Positions 28,351-38,081 of a stretch of 64,000 bases of DNA are shown here, piece after piece (the first letter of the stretch is position 1; every line of letters begins with the position of its first letter). Source of the stretch: Brevundimonas viscosa (GTDB taxonomy: Bacteria > Pseudomonadota > Alphaproteobacteria > Caulobacterales > Caulobacteraceae). The DNA lies in the NCBI RefSeq assembly GCF_900116065.1, contig NZ_FOZV01000003.1, positions 248,001 to 312,000 on the forward strand. Direction: 5' to 3'. Below the pieces are notes generated by a model. That model was given only the letters and a program-made list of their open reading frames with translations, was not told the DNA's origin and ran no database searches. Both the position numbers and the translations under genes were made by a program.

Positions 28351-29027
28351 GCCGCCTCGGACTCCCCGGCGAGCGGCGTCAGGCGATAGCCGAGGCCGCG
28401 CACCGTCTCGATGCGCTCGGCGCCGATCTTCTTGCGCAGGCGACCGACGAACACCTCGATGGTGTTGGAATCGCGGTCGAAGTCCTGGTCGTACAGGTGC
28501 TCGACTAATTCGGTGCGGCTGATGACCCGGCCCTGGTGCATCATCAGGTAGTGCAGCAGCCGGTACTCGAGGGAGGTCAGGCGCAGCGGTTCGCCGTTGA
28601 CGCTGGCGCGGGCGGCGCGCGGATCAAGGCGCAGGCCGCCACAGGTCAGGGTCGCCGAGGCGATGCCCGCCGAGCGGCGCAGCAGGGCGCGCAGGCGGGC
28701 CAGCAGCTCCTCGGTATGGAACGGCTTGGTCAGGTAGTCGTCGGCGCCGGCGTCGAAGCCCGACACCTTGTCCGACCAGGCCCCGCGCGCGGTCAGGATC
28801 AGCACCGGGGTCGTGCGCCCCTCGCGCCGCCAGCGCTCCAGCACCGAAACGCCGTCGATCTTCGGCAGGCCGAGGTCCAGCACGATCACGTCGTAGGGTT
28901 CGGTGTCGCCGAGGAAATGGGCTTCCTCGCCGTCGGCGGCGTGATCGACGGCGTAGCCGGCGTCCGACAGGGCCGTCTTGAGCTGGCGGGAAAGGTCAGC
29001 GTCGTCCTCGACGAGCAACACGCGCAT
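28347..29027 (-). CDS. PhoP-like OmpR-family response regulator
   Basis: A 226-residue regulator: receiver domain with Asp51 (IVLDLGLPKIDG) and DYLTKPF, then a winged helix with EYRLLHYLMMHQGRVISRTEL and SNTIEVFVGRLRKKIG. Regulators of this group bind tandem half-sites spaced 11 bases; such repeats occur just upstream of the operon at 29346-29366. The ATG immediately follows the PepSY gene's stop without gap. Confidence 0.94.
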   Translation of the reverse strand: MRVLLVEDDADLSRQLKTALSDAGYAVDHAADGEEAHFLGDTEPYDVIVLDLGLPKIDGVSVLERWRREGRTTPVLILTARGAWSDKVSGFDAGADDYLTKPFHTEELLARLRALLRRSAGIASATLTCGGLRLDPRAARASVNGEPLRLTSLEYRLLHYLMMHQGRVISRTELVEHLYDQDFDRDSNTIEVFVGRLRKKIGAERIETVRGLGYRLTPLAGESEAA

Positions 29028-29321
29028 TCAGCGTTCTCCGATCACGCGGCCGGTGCGGCCGTCCACCAGGATATCGGCGACGCGGCCGCCGGGATATTCC
29101 CATCGCACAATGATCATGTCTCCCCGGTTGCTGGCCCCGAGGAAGCGGCCGGCTCGTCCGGCCGAGGCGCGCTGAACCGCCTGCGCCATGCTCACGCGAG
29201 GGCGATCCTCGGCCTGTTCCCGCCGGTCCGGCCGCTGCGGGCGTTCGCGGTCCTGCGCGACAGCAACCATGGGAGCGGCGGCGACCAGGGCGGCGGCGAT
29301 AAGGGCTGACGTCCGTTTCAT
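29028..29321 (-). CDS. Small periplasmic PepSY-like protein
   Basis: A 97-residue exported protein with a signal peptide (cleavage near AVAQD, residue 23) and a C-terminal PepSY-type strand pattern (GDMIIVRWEYPGGRVADILVDGRTGRVI). PepSY proteins often inhibit proteases or sit next to two-component systems. Its stop TGA directly abuts the ATG of the response regulator, so it is the first gene of a three-gene operon. Start at MKRTSAL (29321) is preferred because the longer frame lacks a signal peptide at its N-terminus. Confidence 0.8.
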   Translation of the reverse strand: MKRTSALIAAALVAAAPMVAVAQDRERPQRPDRREQAEDRPRVSMAQAVQRASAGRAGRFLGASNRGDMIIVRWEYPGGRVADILVDGRTGRVIGER

Positions 29322-29345
29322 GGGGCGGGATGTAGGCCTCAGGCT

Positions 29346-29366
29346 CTGAACGTCGGCTGAACGTCG
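29346..29366. promoter_or_regulatory. Direct repeat CTGAACGTCG x2, 11-bp phase (candidate regulator site)
   Basis: CTGAACGTCG occurs at 29346-29355 and again at 29357-29366, exactly one helical turn apart, about 25-45 bases upstream of the PepSY-regulator-kinase operon start. This spacing is the classic layout for OmpR/PhoP-family dimers. Confidence 0.55.
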
Positions 29367-29415
29367 ACGGTGATCATATTTCACGAAAGCGCCCCACGAA
29401 GCGACCCGACGTACG

Positions 29416-29471
29416 GTTCAGGATGATGAACGCGGGCTGACGGGAGCCGTTCAGCCACGGCTCAGCCGTCC
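29416..29471. promoter_or_regulatory. Second cluster of TGAAC/GGCTGA half-sites
   Basis: An inverted pair GTTCA (29416-29420) and TGAAC (29427-29431) is followed by TCAGCC at 29451-29456 and 29462-29467, again 11 bases apart. The minus-strand reading is GGCTGA..GGCTGAACG, matching the 29346 repeats in opposite orientation. It lies upstream of the plus-strand gene at 29532. Confidence 0.5.
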
Positions 29472-29531
29472 GGTGGTTTTCTGCTCCCCAACGCGGCCCG
29501 AACGGCTGCGGCGAACGCCAAGGAGACCCCG

Positions 29532-29906
29532 ATGTTCAAGAAAGCCCTCATCCCCGCCCTCGCCCTGGCCGCGGCTTCCGTCGCGGTCCCGGCGGCGGCC
29601 CAGTCCTACGGTTATGGCCATGATCGCGGCGACCGCTACGAGCGGGACTTCCGCGGCTGGCAGTCGATCGCCCAGCGCAAGTACAATCTCGATCGCCGCA
29701 TCGACGTCGGCATCCGCAACGGCCAGCTGAGCCGCCGCGAGGCCACCCGTCTGCGGTCCGAACTGGATCGCCTGGTGCGGCTCGAATACCGCTACCAGCG
29801 CGGCGGTCTGAGCTGGCGCGAGCGCCAGGAGCTCGACCGGCGCTACGACCAGCTGGCCCGCCAGGTGCGCCATGAGCGGCGCGACCGCGACGGACGTCGC
29901 TGGTAG
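29532..29906 (+). CDS. Small exported arginine/tyrosine-rich protein
   Basis: A 124-residue protein with a clear signal peptide (residues 1-23, cleavage after VPAAAQ) and a highly charged helical mature part containing repeated YxxRRID / RRE / LDRLVRLEYRY patterns; no cysteines. Proteins of this look are common in alphaproteobacterial periplasms but I know no function. CAAGGAGAC precedes the ATG. Its upstream region carries half-sites like those before the divergent two-component operon, so joint control is plausible. A strong terminator follows. Confidence 0.8.
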   Translation: MFKKALIPALALAAASVAVPAAAQSYGYGHDRGDRYERDFRGWQSIAQRKYNLDRRIDVGIRNGQLSRREATRLRSELDRLVRLEYRYQRGGLSWRERQELDRRYDQLARQVRHERRDRDGRRW

Positions 29907-29932
29907 GCCGCGCCTTCTCTCCCCGGAAGGCC

Positions 29933-29966
29933 AAGGGGCGCGATCCGCGAGGGTCGCGCCCTTTCT
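29933..29966. terminator. Bidirectional-looking rho-independent terminator
   Basis: Arms 29933-29943 (AAGGGGCGCGA) and 29954-29964 (TCGCGCCCTTT) pair over 11 positions with one G-T, around a 10-base loop. It lies between the convergent 29532 gene and the phzF-like gene. Confidence 0.75.
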
Positions 29967-30781
29967 CATGGGCGCAGGCGAAGCCGGCTCTCGATCACCG
30001 TAACCGCGGCGCCGCGCAGGAGCACCCGGTCGCCGCGGGTTTCCGTGACGATGTCGCCGCCGCGGCCGGGGAAGAGCTGCCGGAAGCGCACCTCGGCCCG
30101 GCCCAGCCGTCCGGCGTAGAGCGGCCCGAGGATGCAGTGCGCCGACCCGGTCGCCGGATCCTCGTCGACGCCGCAGCCCGGGGCGAAGAAGCGGTCGACC
30201 ACGTCGACGTCGTCGCCGGGGTCGGCGTCGGCGCAGACGATGACCTGCCCCCGCTCGCCGGCCTCGCCCTGGAGGACGGCGAGGGCGCGGATGTCCGGCG
30301 TCACGGCCCCGACGGCGGCGGCATCCGGGAGGACGGCGACCAGGTAGCGGCCGGCGAGGACCCGCAGGGGCTCGATTCCGAGCGCCGCCGCGAGGCCCCC
30401 GGGTGTCGCAGTCGGACGCGGCGGGTCGGCCGGGAAGTCCATCTCGTACCCCCCGGCCGTGCGGCGAACGACCAGCGACCCGGACCGGGTGTCGAAGGTC
30501 AGGGCGTCGGCCTCGACGCCGAGCTCGCGCAGCAGCACGTGGCCCGAGGCGAGGGTGGCGTGGCCGCAGAGATCGACCTCCATGCCGGGCGTGAACCAGC
30601 GCAGGTCGAAGCGGGCAGGGTCGGTCGTGCGGCGCAGGAAGGCGGTCTCGGCCTGGTTGTTCTCCTTCGCCAGCGCCTGCATCCAGCCGTCCTCCGGCCA
30701 GGCGTCGAAGGGCTCGACCACGCAGGCGGGATTGCCGCGGAGGGGCTCGGCGGCGAAGGCGTCGACGGTCCACTGCCTCAT
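29966..30781 (-). CDS. PhzF-family isomerase/epimerase
   Basis: A 271-residue member of the PhzF / diaminopimelate-epimerase fold family. It keeps the catalytic glutamate E45 in NNQAETAF, the NPACVVE start, [12 protein letters not shown] and the DPATGSAHC loop. Family members isomerise or close small metabolites; the substrate here cannot be named, and the phenazine genes are absent. ATG overlaps the stop of the upstream nucleotidyltransferase gene by one base (TGATG). The long upstream frame is a shadow. Confidence 0.9.
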   Translation of the reverse strand: MRQWTVDAFAAEPLRGNPACVVEPFDAWPEDGWMQALAKENNQAETAFLRRTTDPARFDLRWFTPGMEVDLCGHATLASGHVLLRELGVEADALTFDTRSGSLVVRRTAGGYEMDFPADPPRPTATPGGLAAALGIEPLRVLAGRYLVAVLPDAAAVGAVTPDIRALAVLQGEAGERGQVIVCADADPGDDVDVVDRFFAPGCGVDEDPATGSAHCILGPLYAGRLGRAEVRFRQLFPGRGGDIVTETRGDRVLLRGAAVTVIESRLRLRP

Positions 30782-31362
30782 CAGGTCCGCTCCGGTTCGA
30801 TAATCGTCAGCTCCGGCCAGCGCGCGCGGGCGTTGGCCACGACCCGGTCCCAGCCCCGGGCGAGCCCGCGTCGCGGGTTGGGCCGCAGCGTAAGCGAGAA
30901 GATGTCGTCCAGCCCGAAGGGCGCCGCCACGCTGATCGCGTCGTCCTCCTCCAGACGCACCCCGACCGCGAAGGCCGGGGCGACGAAGCGGGCCAGCGCC
31001 TCGTCCGTGCCGGCGAGCGCCTCGTAGGACTCGCCGAACTTGCCCTCGAACCAGAGGTGGACGCGGGCCTGGTTGCGGACCTCGACCATCTCGCGGAACG
31101 GCGGCTCGAAGGCGGCGGCGACGCGCCGGATGACCACGTCCTCCGCGTCCCAGGAAACGTCCGGGTCGAAATAGCCGAGGTCGTAGTCGCGGACGCCGTA
31201 GCCGGCCGGGCGACCCGTGACGGCGTTCCAGACGGACTGGTAGACGGCGCCGGAGAAGACCCGCCAGTCGGACAGGCCGAGCCCGCGCACGGTCGTCAGG
31301 ACGTGCATCAGGCCGGGATCGGCGCGGACGATGTCCGAAAGGCGGCGCTCGAGCTCGCTCAC
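30781..31362 (-). CDS. Nucleotidyltransferase-family protein (DUF925 type)
   Basis: A 193-residue protein with the [14 protein letters not shown] and [21 protein letters not shown] segments typical of the DUF925 group of predicted nucleotidyltransferases; the DYD pair is the likely metal-binding motif. [17 protein letters not shown] follows. Biological substrate unknown. Start overlaps the thiD stop by four bases and its stop overlaps the PhzF start, so the three are translationally linked. Confidence 0.85.
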   Translation of the reverse strand: MSELERRLSDIVRADPGLMHVLTTVRGLGLSDWRVFSGAVYQSVWNAVTGRPAGYGVRDYDLGYFDPDVSWDAEDVVIRRVAAAFEPPFREMVEVRNQARVHLWFEGKFGESYEALAGTDEALARFVAPAFAVGVRLEEDDAISVAAPFGLDDIFSLTLRPNPRRGLARGWDRVVANARARWPELTIIEPERT

Positions 31363-32165
31363 CGGCGCGCCTCGCGCAGCGGCCAGCCGTGGTCCAGCGG
31401 ACCGTGCCCCTGCCCCAGCCCCGGCGCGCGGCGGATGGCCTCGGCGACATAGGCCCAGGCCTCGGCTACCGCGACTTCCAGCGGCAGGCCCTTGGCCAGT
31501 CCGGCGGCGCAGGCGCTGGCCAGGGTGCAGCCGGTGCCATGGGTGTGGCGGGTCTCGACCCGCTCGCCCTCGAGCACGGTCTCGCCGGACGGGGTGAGCA
31601 GCAGGTCGACGACGGTCTCGCCGGGCACGTGGCCGCCCTTCATCAGCACCGCCCTGGCGCCGAGCGCCAGCAGGGCCTCGCCGGCGCGGCGCTGGCCGTC
31701 GAGGTCGGCGACCGGGACGCCGGTCAGGGCCTCGGCCTCGGGCGCGTTGGGGGTCAGCAGGGCGGCGCGCGGAACCATCAGCCGGCGCACGGCCCCGACC
31801 GCCGCGTCGGGCAAGAGGGGATGGCCGCCCTTGGCGATCATCACCGGGTCGACCACCGCGGGAACATCGGCGCTGTCGAGGATGGCGGCGACCCGCTCGA
31901 CCACCTCGACCGAGCCCAGCATGCCGGTCTTGATCGCGTCGGCGCCGATGTCGTCAAGGACCGCGCGGGCCTGGGCCTCGATCAGATCGAGCGGCAGCGG
32001 ATGGACGTCCTGGACCCCGAGCGTGTTCTGGACCGTGATGGCGGTGATGGCGGTCGCCGCGTAGCCGCCCATGGCGGTGACGGCCTTGATGTCGGCCTGG
32101 ATGCCGGCCCCGCCCCCGGAATCGGAACCGGCGATGATCAGGACGCGTGCGGCGGAAGAGGTCAT
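31359..32165 (-). CDS. thiD: Hydroxymethylpyrimidine/phosphomethylpyrimidine kinase ThiD
   Basis: A 268-residue ribokinase-fold enzyme that phosphorylates HMP and HMP-phosphate in thiamine synthesis. It has [14 protein letters not shown] at the N-terminus, [14 protein letters not shown] and the anion-hole motif [11 protein letters not shown] near residue 215. Start at 32165 gives the standard N-terminus [15 protein letters not shown]; the longer frame runs into folP. No TPP riboswitch is visible upstream. Confidence 0.95.
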   Translation of the reverse strand: MTSSAARVLIIAGSDSGGGAGIQADIKAVTAMGGYAATAITAITVQNTLGVQDVHPLPLDLIEAQARAVLDDIGADAIKTGMLGSVEVVERVAAILDSADVPAVVDPVMIAKGGHPLLPDAAVGAVRRLMVPRAALLTPNAPEAEALTGVPVADLDGQRRAGEALLALGARAVLMKGGHVPGETVVDLLLTPSGETVLEGERVETRHTHGTGCTLASACAAGLAKGLPLEVAVAEAWAYVAEAIRRAPGLGQGHGPLDHGWPLREARR

Positions 32166-32179
32166 GCGCGGCAGATGGC

Positions 32180-33022
32180 TCAAACCGGGCGCACGGACAA
32201 GCCGGCGCCGGTCACCGCCGCCTGGAGCTTCAGCGCCTGCACCGTCTCGCGCACGTCGTGGACGCGGATGATCGCCGCGCCGCGGCGGGCGGCCTCCAGC
32301 CCCAAGGCCAGCGAACCGCCGAGGCGGTCGAGCGGATCGGTCGCGGTCGGATCGACGCTCTGGATGGTGCGCTTGCGGCTCGCGCCGTAGAGCACGGGGA
32401 AGCCCGTCACGACGAGGCGGTCGAGGTGCGCCGTCAGGGCGAGATTGTGCGCCGCGGTCTTGCCGAAGCCGAGGCCGGGGTCGAGCCAGATCCGCTCGCG
32501 GTTGACGCCGGCGGCGACGGCGGCTTCGGCGCGGGCGACCAGCCAGCCGGTCACCTCGGCCACCACGTCCTCGTAGTGCGGATCGGCCTGCATGGTGCGG
32601 GGTTCGCCCTGCATGTGCATCAGGACAACGTCGCAGCCCAGTTCGGTGGCGGTCGTCAGACTGTCCGGCGCGAAACCGAGGGCGGCGACGTCGTTCCACA
32701 TCGTGGCGCCGGCCGCGACGGCGGCGCGGGCGACCGCCGGCTTCATGGTGTCGATGCTGATCGGTCCGTCCCAGACCGCGCGCAGACCCTCGATCACGGG
32801 AACGACGCGCGCGATCTCCGCGTCGGCGTCCACAGGCTCGGCGCCCGGGCGGGTGCTCTCCCCCCCGATGTCGAGGATGTCGGCCCCCTGCTCCACCAAC
32901 CACAGGCCGTGGGCGACGGCGGCCGCGACTCCGGCATGGCGTCCGCCGTCCGAGAAGCTGTCGGGGGTGACGTTGACGATGCCCATGACGCGCGGGCGGC
33001 CGGCCGATCCGGGGGTGTTCAT
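32180..33022 (-). CDS. folP: Dihydropteroate synthase FolP
   Basis: A 280-residue TIM-barrel enzyme joining p-aminobenzoate to dihydropterin pyrophosphate in folate synthesis. Signatures: MGIVNVTPDSFSDGG, DIGGESTRPG, WLDPGLGFGKT and ASRKR. The start at 33022 has GGAGG ten bases upstream; the seven-codon-longer start at 33043 would include that site. First gene of folP-thiD-nucleotidyltransferase-phzF; 14 bases separate it from thiD. Confidence 0.95.
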   Translation of the reverse strand: MNTPGSAGRPRVMGIVNVTPDSFSDGGRHAGVAAAVAHGLWLVEQGADILDIGGESTRPGAEPVDADAEIARVVPVIEGLRAVWDGPISIDTMKPAVARAAVAAGATMWNDVAALGFAPDSLTTATELGCDVVLMHMQGEPRTMQADPHYEDVVAEVTGWLVARAEAAVAAGVNRERIWLDPGLGFGKTAAHNLALTAHLDRLVVTGFPVLYGASRKRTIQSVDPTATDPLDRLGGSLALGLEAARRGAAIIRVHDVRETVQALKLQAAVTGAGLSVRPV

Positions 33023-33126
33023 TTGACTTCCGCCTCCGTCCATCCCAGCTTCAGGCCGTCATGTTCCGGCCGTCCGACATCGCTCGACAGCAGAATCACG
33101 CGGGTCGCCTCGTCGCAGGCGATTAA

Positions 33127-33164
33127 CCCGGGACGGAGGCGTGCGCGCGATCGTCCGTCCCGGG
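33127..33164. promoter_or_regulatory. Large inverted repeat in the folP/rnk-like divergent region
   Basis: Perfect 11-bp arms CCCGGGACGGA (33127-33137) and TCCGTCCCGGG (33154-33164) around a 16-base GC-rich spacer, in the middle of the 227-base gap between folP (minus) and the GreA/Rnk-like gene (plus). No T run on either side, so an operator or cruciform is more likely than a terminator. Confidence 0.45.
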
Positions 33165-33249
33165 CGACGCCGATCCCCCTCCCCGACACACCGACATCCC
33201 TGAACCCGGAGCGCGCGCCCTTGCGACGCTCCCTGACCGGAGGCGCGAG

Positions 33250-33675
33250 ATGACCGCTGCCGAGACCTTCACTTCCCGCACGTCCGCCGCGGACCTGCCC
33301 GAAATCTTCCTGACCCCCGCCGAGCACGACCAGCTGTCGCGGCTGGTCGGCGACCATGAGGCGAGCGGCGTCGCCGGCCTGCTGCAGCAGGAGCTGGACC
33401 GCGCCACCGTGGTCGAGGAGCGCCCGGCCCACGCCGTCGGCCTCGACCGCTGGGTGCATTACAGCGACGGCCGCGCCGGCGACCTGCGCCGGGTGATGAT
33501 CGTGCTGCCGCAGGCGGCCGACATCGACGCCGGCCGGATCTCGGCCCTGTCCTATGTCGGCGCCGGGCTGATCGGCCTGCCCGAAGGCCAGAGCATCCTG
33601 TGGCCCGACCCGTCGGGCGCGGTGCGCAAGCTGACCCCCGTGCTGGTCGAGGATCCTGACCCGCTGGAGATCTGA
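33250..33675 (+). CDS. Rnk/GreA-C-domain protein
   Basis: A 141-residue protein. Residues about 65-135 (VHYSDGRAGDLRRVMIVLPQAADIDAGRISALSYVGAGLIG region) form the FKBP-like C-terminal domain of GreA/GreB, and the N-terminal 60 residues form a short helical part as in Rnk. Rnk-type proteins bind RNA polymerase and were first named regulators of nucleoside diphosphate kinase. The long GreA coiled coil is missing, so transcript-cleavage activity is not expected. CCGGAGGCG precedes the ATG. Confidence 0.85.
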   Translation: MTAAETFTSRTSAADLPEIFLTPAEHDQLSRLVGDHEASGVAGLLQQELDRATVVEERPAHAVGLDRWVHYSDGRAGDLRRVMIVLPQAADIDAGRISALSYVGAGLIGLPEGQSILWPDPSGAVRKLTPVLVEDPDPLEI

Positions 33676-33707
33676 ACCGGACGGCCGGCGCGTCGCGGGC
33701 GTGCCGG

Positions 33708-34013
33708 TCACTTCGGGGCCTTGCCGATCAGGCCGGCGATGGCGTCGAGGTAGGCGGCGAAGGCCGCGCGGCCTTCGGGCGTGATCGACACCCGGGTCAG
33801 CGGCTTGTTGTTCACGAAGCTCTTGACGATGGCGACGTAGCCGGCCTCCTCGAGCTTCTTCAGGTGCACCGACAGGTTGCCCTGGGTGGCCTCGAGCACG
33901 GTCTTGAGCTCGGTGAAGTCGGCCGTCTCGGCGTCGGCCAGATAGACCATGATCCCCAGCCGCATGCGGCCGTGGATGACGTCGTCGATCCGTCCGAGAT
34001 CCTTCAGGCCCAT
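33708..34013 (-). CDS. Winged-helix transcriptional regulator (HTH_34-like)
   Basis: A 101-residue stand-alone winged-helix protein: MRLGIMVYLADAETADFTELKTVLE, then QGNLSVHLKKLEEAGYV as recognition helix and VSITPEGRAAFAAYLDAI as wing and C-terminal helix. This small MarR-like type is usually encoded with a membrane protein, and here it starts seven bases after one (34021-34662), so it probably regulates that operon. No ligand site is visible. Confidence 0.88.
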   Translation of the reverse strand: MGLKDLGRIDDVIHGRMRLGIMVYLADAETADFTELKTVLEATQGNLSVHLKKLEEAGYVAIVKSFVNNKPLTRVSITPEGRAAFAAYLDAIAGLIGKAPK

Positions 34014-34020
34014 GGCGCGG

Positions 34021-34662
34021 TCAGGCCCTCGCGGCCGTAGCGTCGCGGTACATGATCCAGCCCGGCAGCGCGAACAGGCCGAACAGGGCGAGGGTGCAGA
34101 CGCCGAGGTACCATTGCGGCTCGCGCACCAGCAGGCCGAGCGCGACGGCCGTGACCCAGCCGCCGAGCGAGGTGGCCAGCATCCAGCCCTTCTTCTTGAG
34201 GTTCCAGGCCATGAACCAGGCGGCGCTCTGCAGGGCGAAGATCATCGCCGGATAGTAGAGCCAGACGCCGAAGTCCTGGTCGCGCACGGCGCCGACGCCG
34301 AAGACGATGAGAATCGCGGCGTTGGCCATGCCGGCGCCGCTGAGGCCGGCGCTCATGGCGCGCGAGGCCAGCGGCCCGCGACGGCCGGCCGCCTCGTCGC
34401 GCCGGTCCCGGCGGATGGCCCAGACCAGCACGGCGAGGAAGGCGGCGCTGATCGCCGTCACGAAGGCGAGGTTTGCCAGGTCGGGCCAGCGGAGCACGCC
34501 GAAGGCTTGTCCGACATGGAACAGGCACTGCAGGCCGTAGAGCAGGCCGCCGGCGAGGTAGCAGATCGCCAGCGTCAGCGACGGCCGGCCGCCGCCCTCG
34601 ACGATCGAGCGCATGAAGGCGAGGTCGGCCTCGACGGACGGGGTGCGGGGGTTGGCGGACAT
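34021..34662 (-). CDS. Multi-span membrane protein paired with the winged-helix regulator
   Basis: A 213-residue protein with about six hydrophobic segments (about 40-60, 65-90, 110-135, 145-165, 170-190, 195-210). The cytoplasmic N-terminus SVEADLAFMRSIVEGGG is typical of membrane proteins encoded with HTH_34 regulators. Function unknown. Start at 34662 (MSANPRTPS) has GGAGA at suitable spacing; the longer frame is discarded. Confidence 0.8.
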   Translation of the reverse strand: MSANPRTPSVEADLAFMRSIVEGGGRPSLTLAICYLAGGLLYGLQCLFHVGQAFGVLRWPDLANLAFVTAISAAFLAVLVWAIRRDRRDEAAGRRGPLASRAMSAGLSGAGMANAAILIVFGVGAVRDQDFGVWLYYPAMIFALQSAAWFMAWNLKKKGWMLATSLGGWVTAVALGLLVREPQWYLGVCTLALFGLFALPGWIMYRDATAARA

Positions 34663-34720
34663 GGGGAGTCTCCGGAACCGGCTCGCCCGAGGCGTGGACG
34701 AGCCGGCGGGGGTTGGCAAG

Positions 34721-35938
34721 CTATTCGGCGGGGACCGCGGCGGCGGCCTGCGGAGCGCGACGCCATGGGACGCGACGGCCGTTGAGGAAGCGGCCGAGGA
34801 AGCTGTGGCGGACGAGCAGTTCGTAGGTGACGAGACAGACGGCGAACACGCCCGCCGACACGCCGGCCAGCTTGGCCCACCACGGGCCGGGCCAGTCCTG
34901 CACCCAGACCTGGGCGAGCATGACCAGCGGCAGGTGCAGAATGTAGATCCAGTACGAGGCGTCGGCGAGATAGCGCCGCACCGGGCTGCGGCCCGACAGG
35001 AAGCGCAGGCAGAGGCCGACGGCGGCGAGCGCCGAGCTGTAGACCGCGAGAGCCATGACGGCGGCCGCGAGCGCCTTGGCGGCGGTCGGCTCGACCATGG
35101 GCGTGAGGCGCGGGCCGCCGGCGAGCCCCCAGGCGGCGACGCCGGAAAGGACGGCCATGGCGAGGAACAGCGGCGACCAGCCGGCGATGCGGTCCAGCAG
35201 GTCCCGCCGCCGATCGAGCAGGAAGCCGAGGCCGAAGGCGAGGCCGAAGCCGACCAGGGCCGCCGCGTCGGGGATCAGCCCCTCGTCCGGGGTCGGCACG
35301 GCGAAGAAGGCGATCCACGCCGGGTCGAGCCACAGGGCCAGCGCCAGCGGGGCGGCCAGCAGGACCGGGGTCCAGGGGCCGACCAGCGCGCCCGTGGTCC
35401 GGTCGACGATCCGGCCCCAGCCGCCGCCCCGGTCGAGGGCGGCGAACGGCGCGCGGAGAAGCAGCGCGGCCGCGTAGAACAGCAGCAGGACCCAGAGGAA
35501 CCACAGATGGGTCAGGGGGAAGTTGGTCCAGTCGTAGGTCGGCGGCGGGGGCGGCGGCGCGCCCGGGACGATCAGGCCGGAGGCGTGGGCGTTCCACACA
35601 AGGGCCGTGACGATGCCGGCCATGACCGGCAGCCAGAAGGCGGCCAGCGGTCCGGCGATGCGGACCAGCCGGTCGCGGGCGAAGCCGGCCCAGCCCCGCC
35701 GCGCCAGCATCATGTGGGCGAACAGGCCGGCGATGAGGAAGAAGGCGGTCATCCGGAACAGGTGGATGGCGAAGAACACGACCGCCGCGCCGATGGAGCG
35801 GCTGTCGTCGGCGACGATCCAGGCCTGCTGCGGAAAGAAGGACAGGCTGGCGTGGAGGACCACGCCCAGCAGGAGCGCCCCCGCCCTGAGGGCGTCGAGG
35901 CCGTGCAGGCGGTCGGTCGGCGTTGCGGTGGACGTCAT
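34721..35938 (-). CDS. Acyltransferase-3 family membrane protein (MdoC/OpgC-like)
   Basis: A 405-residue integral membrane acyltransferase with about ten helices. It has the family start RLHGLDALRAGALLLGVVLHASLSF with the conserved histidine, and SYWIYILHLPLVM near the C-terminus. Such proteins O-acylate glycans or glucans in the envelope; OpgC succinylates osmoregulated glucans. The acceptor is unknown here. Start at 35938 has GGGGAGA eight bases upstream. An inverted repeat GTTTG-AATTG-CAAAC lies 45 bases upstream (35983-35997). It is 58 bases downstream of nothing else on its strand, so likely monocistronic or leading into the regulator pair. Confidence 0.85.
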   Translation of the reverse strand: MTSTATPTDRLHGLDALRAGALLLGVVLHASLSFFPQQAWIVADDSRSIGAAVVFFAIHLFRMTAFFLIAGLFAHMMLARRGWAGFARDRLVRIAGPLAAFWLPVMAGIVTALVWNAHASGLIVPGAPPPPPPTYDWTNFPLTHLWFLWVLLLFYAAALLLRAPFAALDRGGGWGRIVDRTTGALVGPWTPVLLAAPLALALWLDPAWIAFFAVPTPDEGLIPDAAALVGFGLAFGLGFLLDRRRDLLDRIAGWSPLFLAMAVLSGVAAWGLAGGPRLTPMVEPTAAKALAAAVMALAVYSSALAAVGLCLRFLSGRSPVRRYLADASYWIYILHLPLVMLAQVWVQDWPGPWWAKLAGVSAGVFAVCLVTYELLVRHSFLGRFLNGRRVPWRRAPQAAAAVPAE

Positions 35939-35982
35939 CGGCGAGGTCTCCCCTTCGGATACTCCACCATTACGATAGACAT

Positions 35983-35997
35983 GTTTGAATTGCAAAC
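35983..35997. promoter_or_regulatory. AT-rich inverted repeat upstream of the acyltransferase
   Basis: GTTTG (35983-35987) and CAAAC (35993-35997) flank AATTG, in one of the few AT-rich patches of the window and about 45 bases before the acyltransferase start. Candidate operator; no clear -35/-10 pair could be assigned. Confidence 0.3.
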
Positions 35998-36117
35998 TTG
36001 TTGGCGCGCAGCCCGCGGCTGGACGAGTCCTGCGGGCGGGGGGATGCGGCCGATGCCCGCTGTCCGGCGGGATGAGCCCGGGCCGGCGGCCGCACCCGGC
36101 CGCCGGGACCCTGCTGC

Positions 36118-36146
36118 AAAAAACCCCCGGACCTTGGGTCCGGGGG
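36118..36146 (-). terminator. Rho-independent terminator after ftsH
   Basis: On the minus strand CCCCCGGACC (36146-36137), loop CAA, GGTCCGGGGG (36133-36124), then six T (36123-36118). Textbook terminator six bases past the ftsH stop. Confidence 0.93.
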
Positions 36147-36152
36147 CTCTGG

Positions 36153-38077
<1,925 letters not shown>

Positions 38078-38081
<4 letters not shown>

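Noticed and set aside
36000-36117. Possible structured small RNA between the acyltransferase and ftsH genes
   Set aside because: One CCGGCGGCCG..CGGCCGCCGG stem is visible, but no known RNA family features and no promoter could be found.
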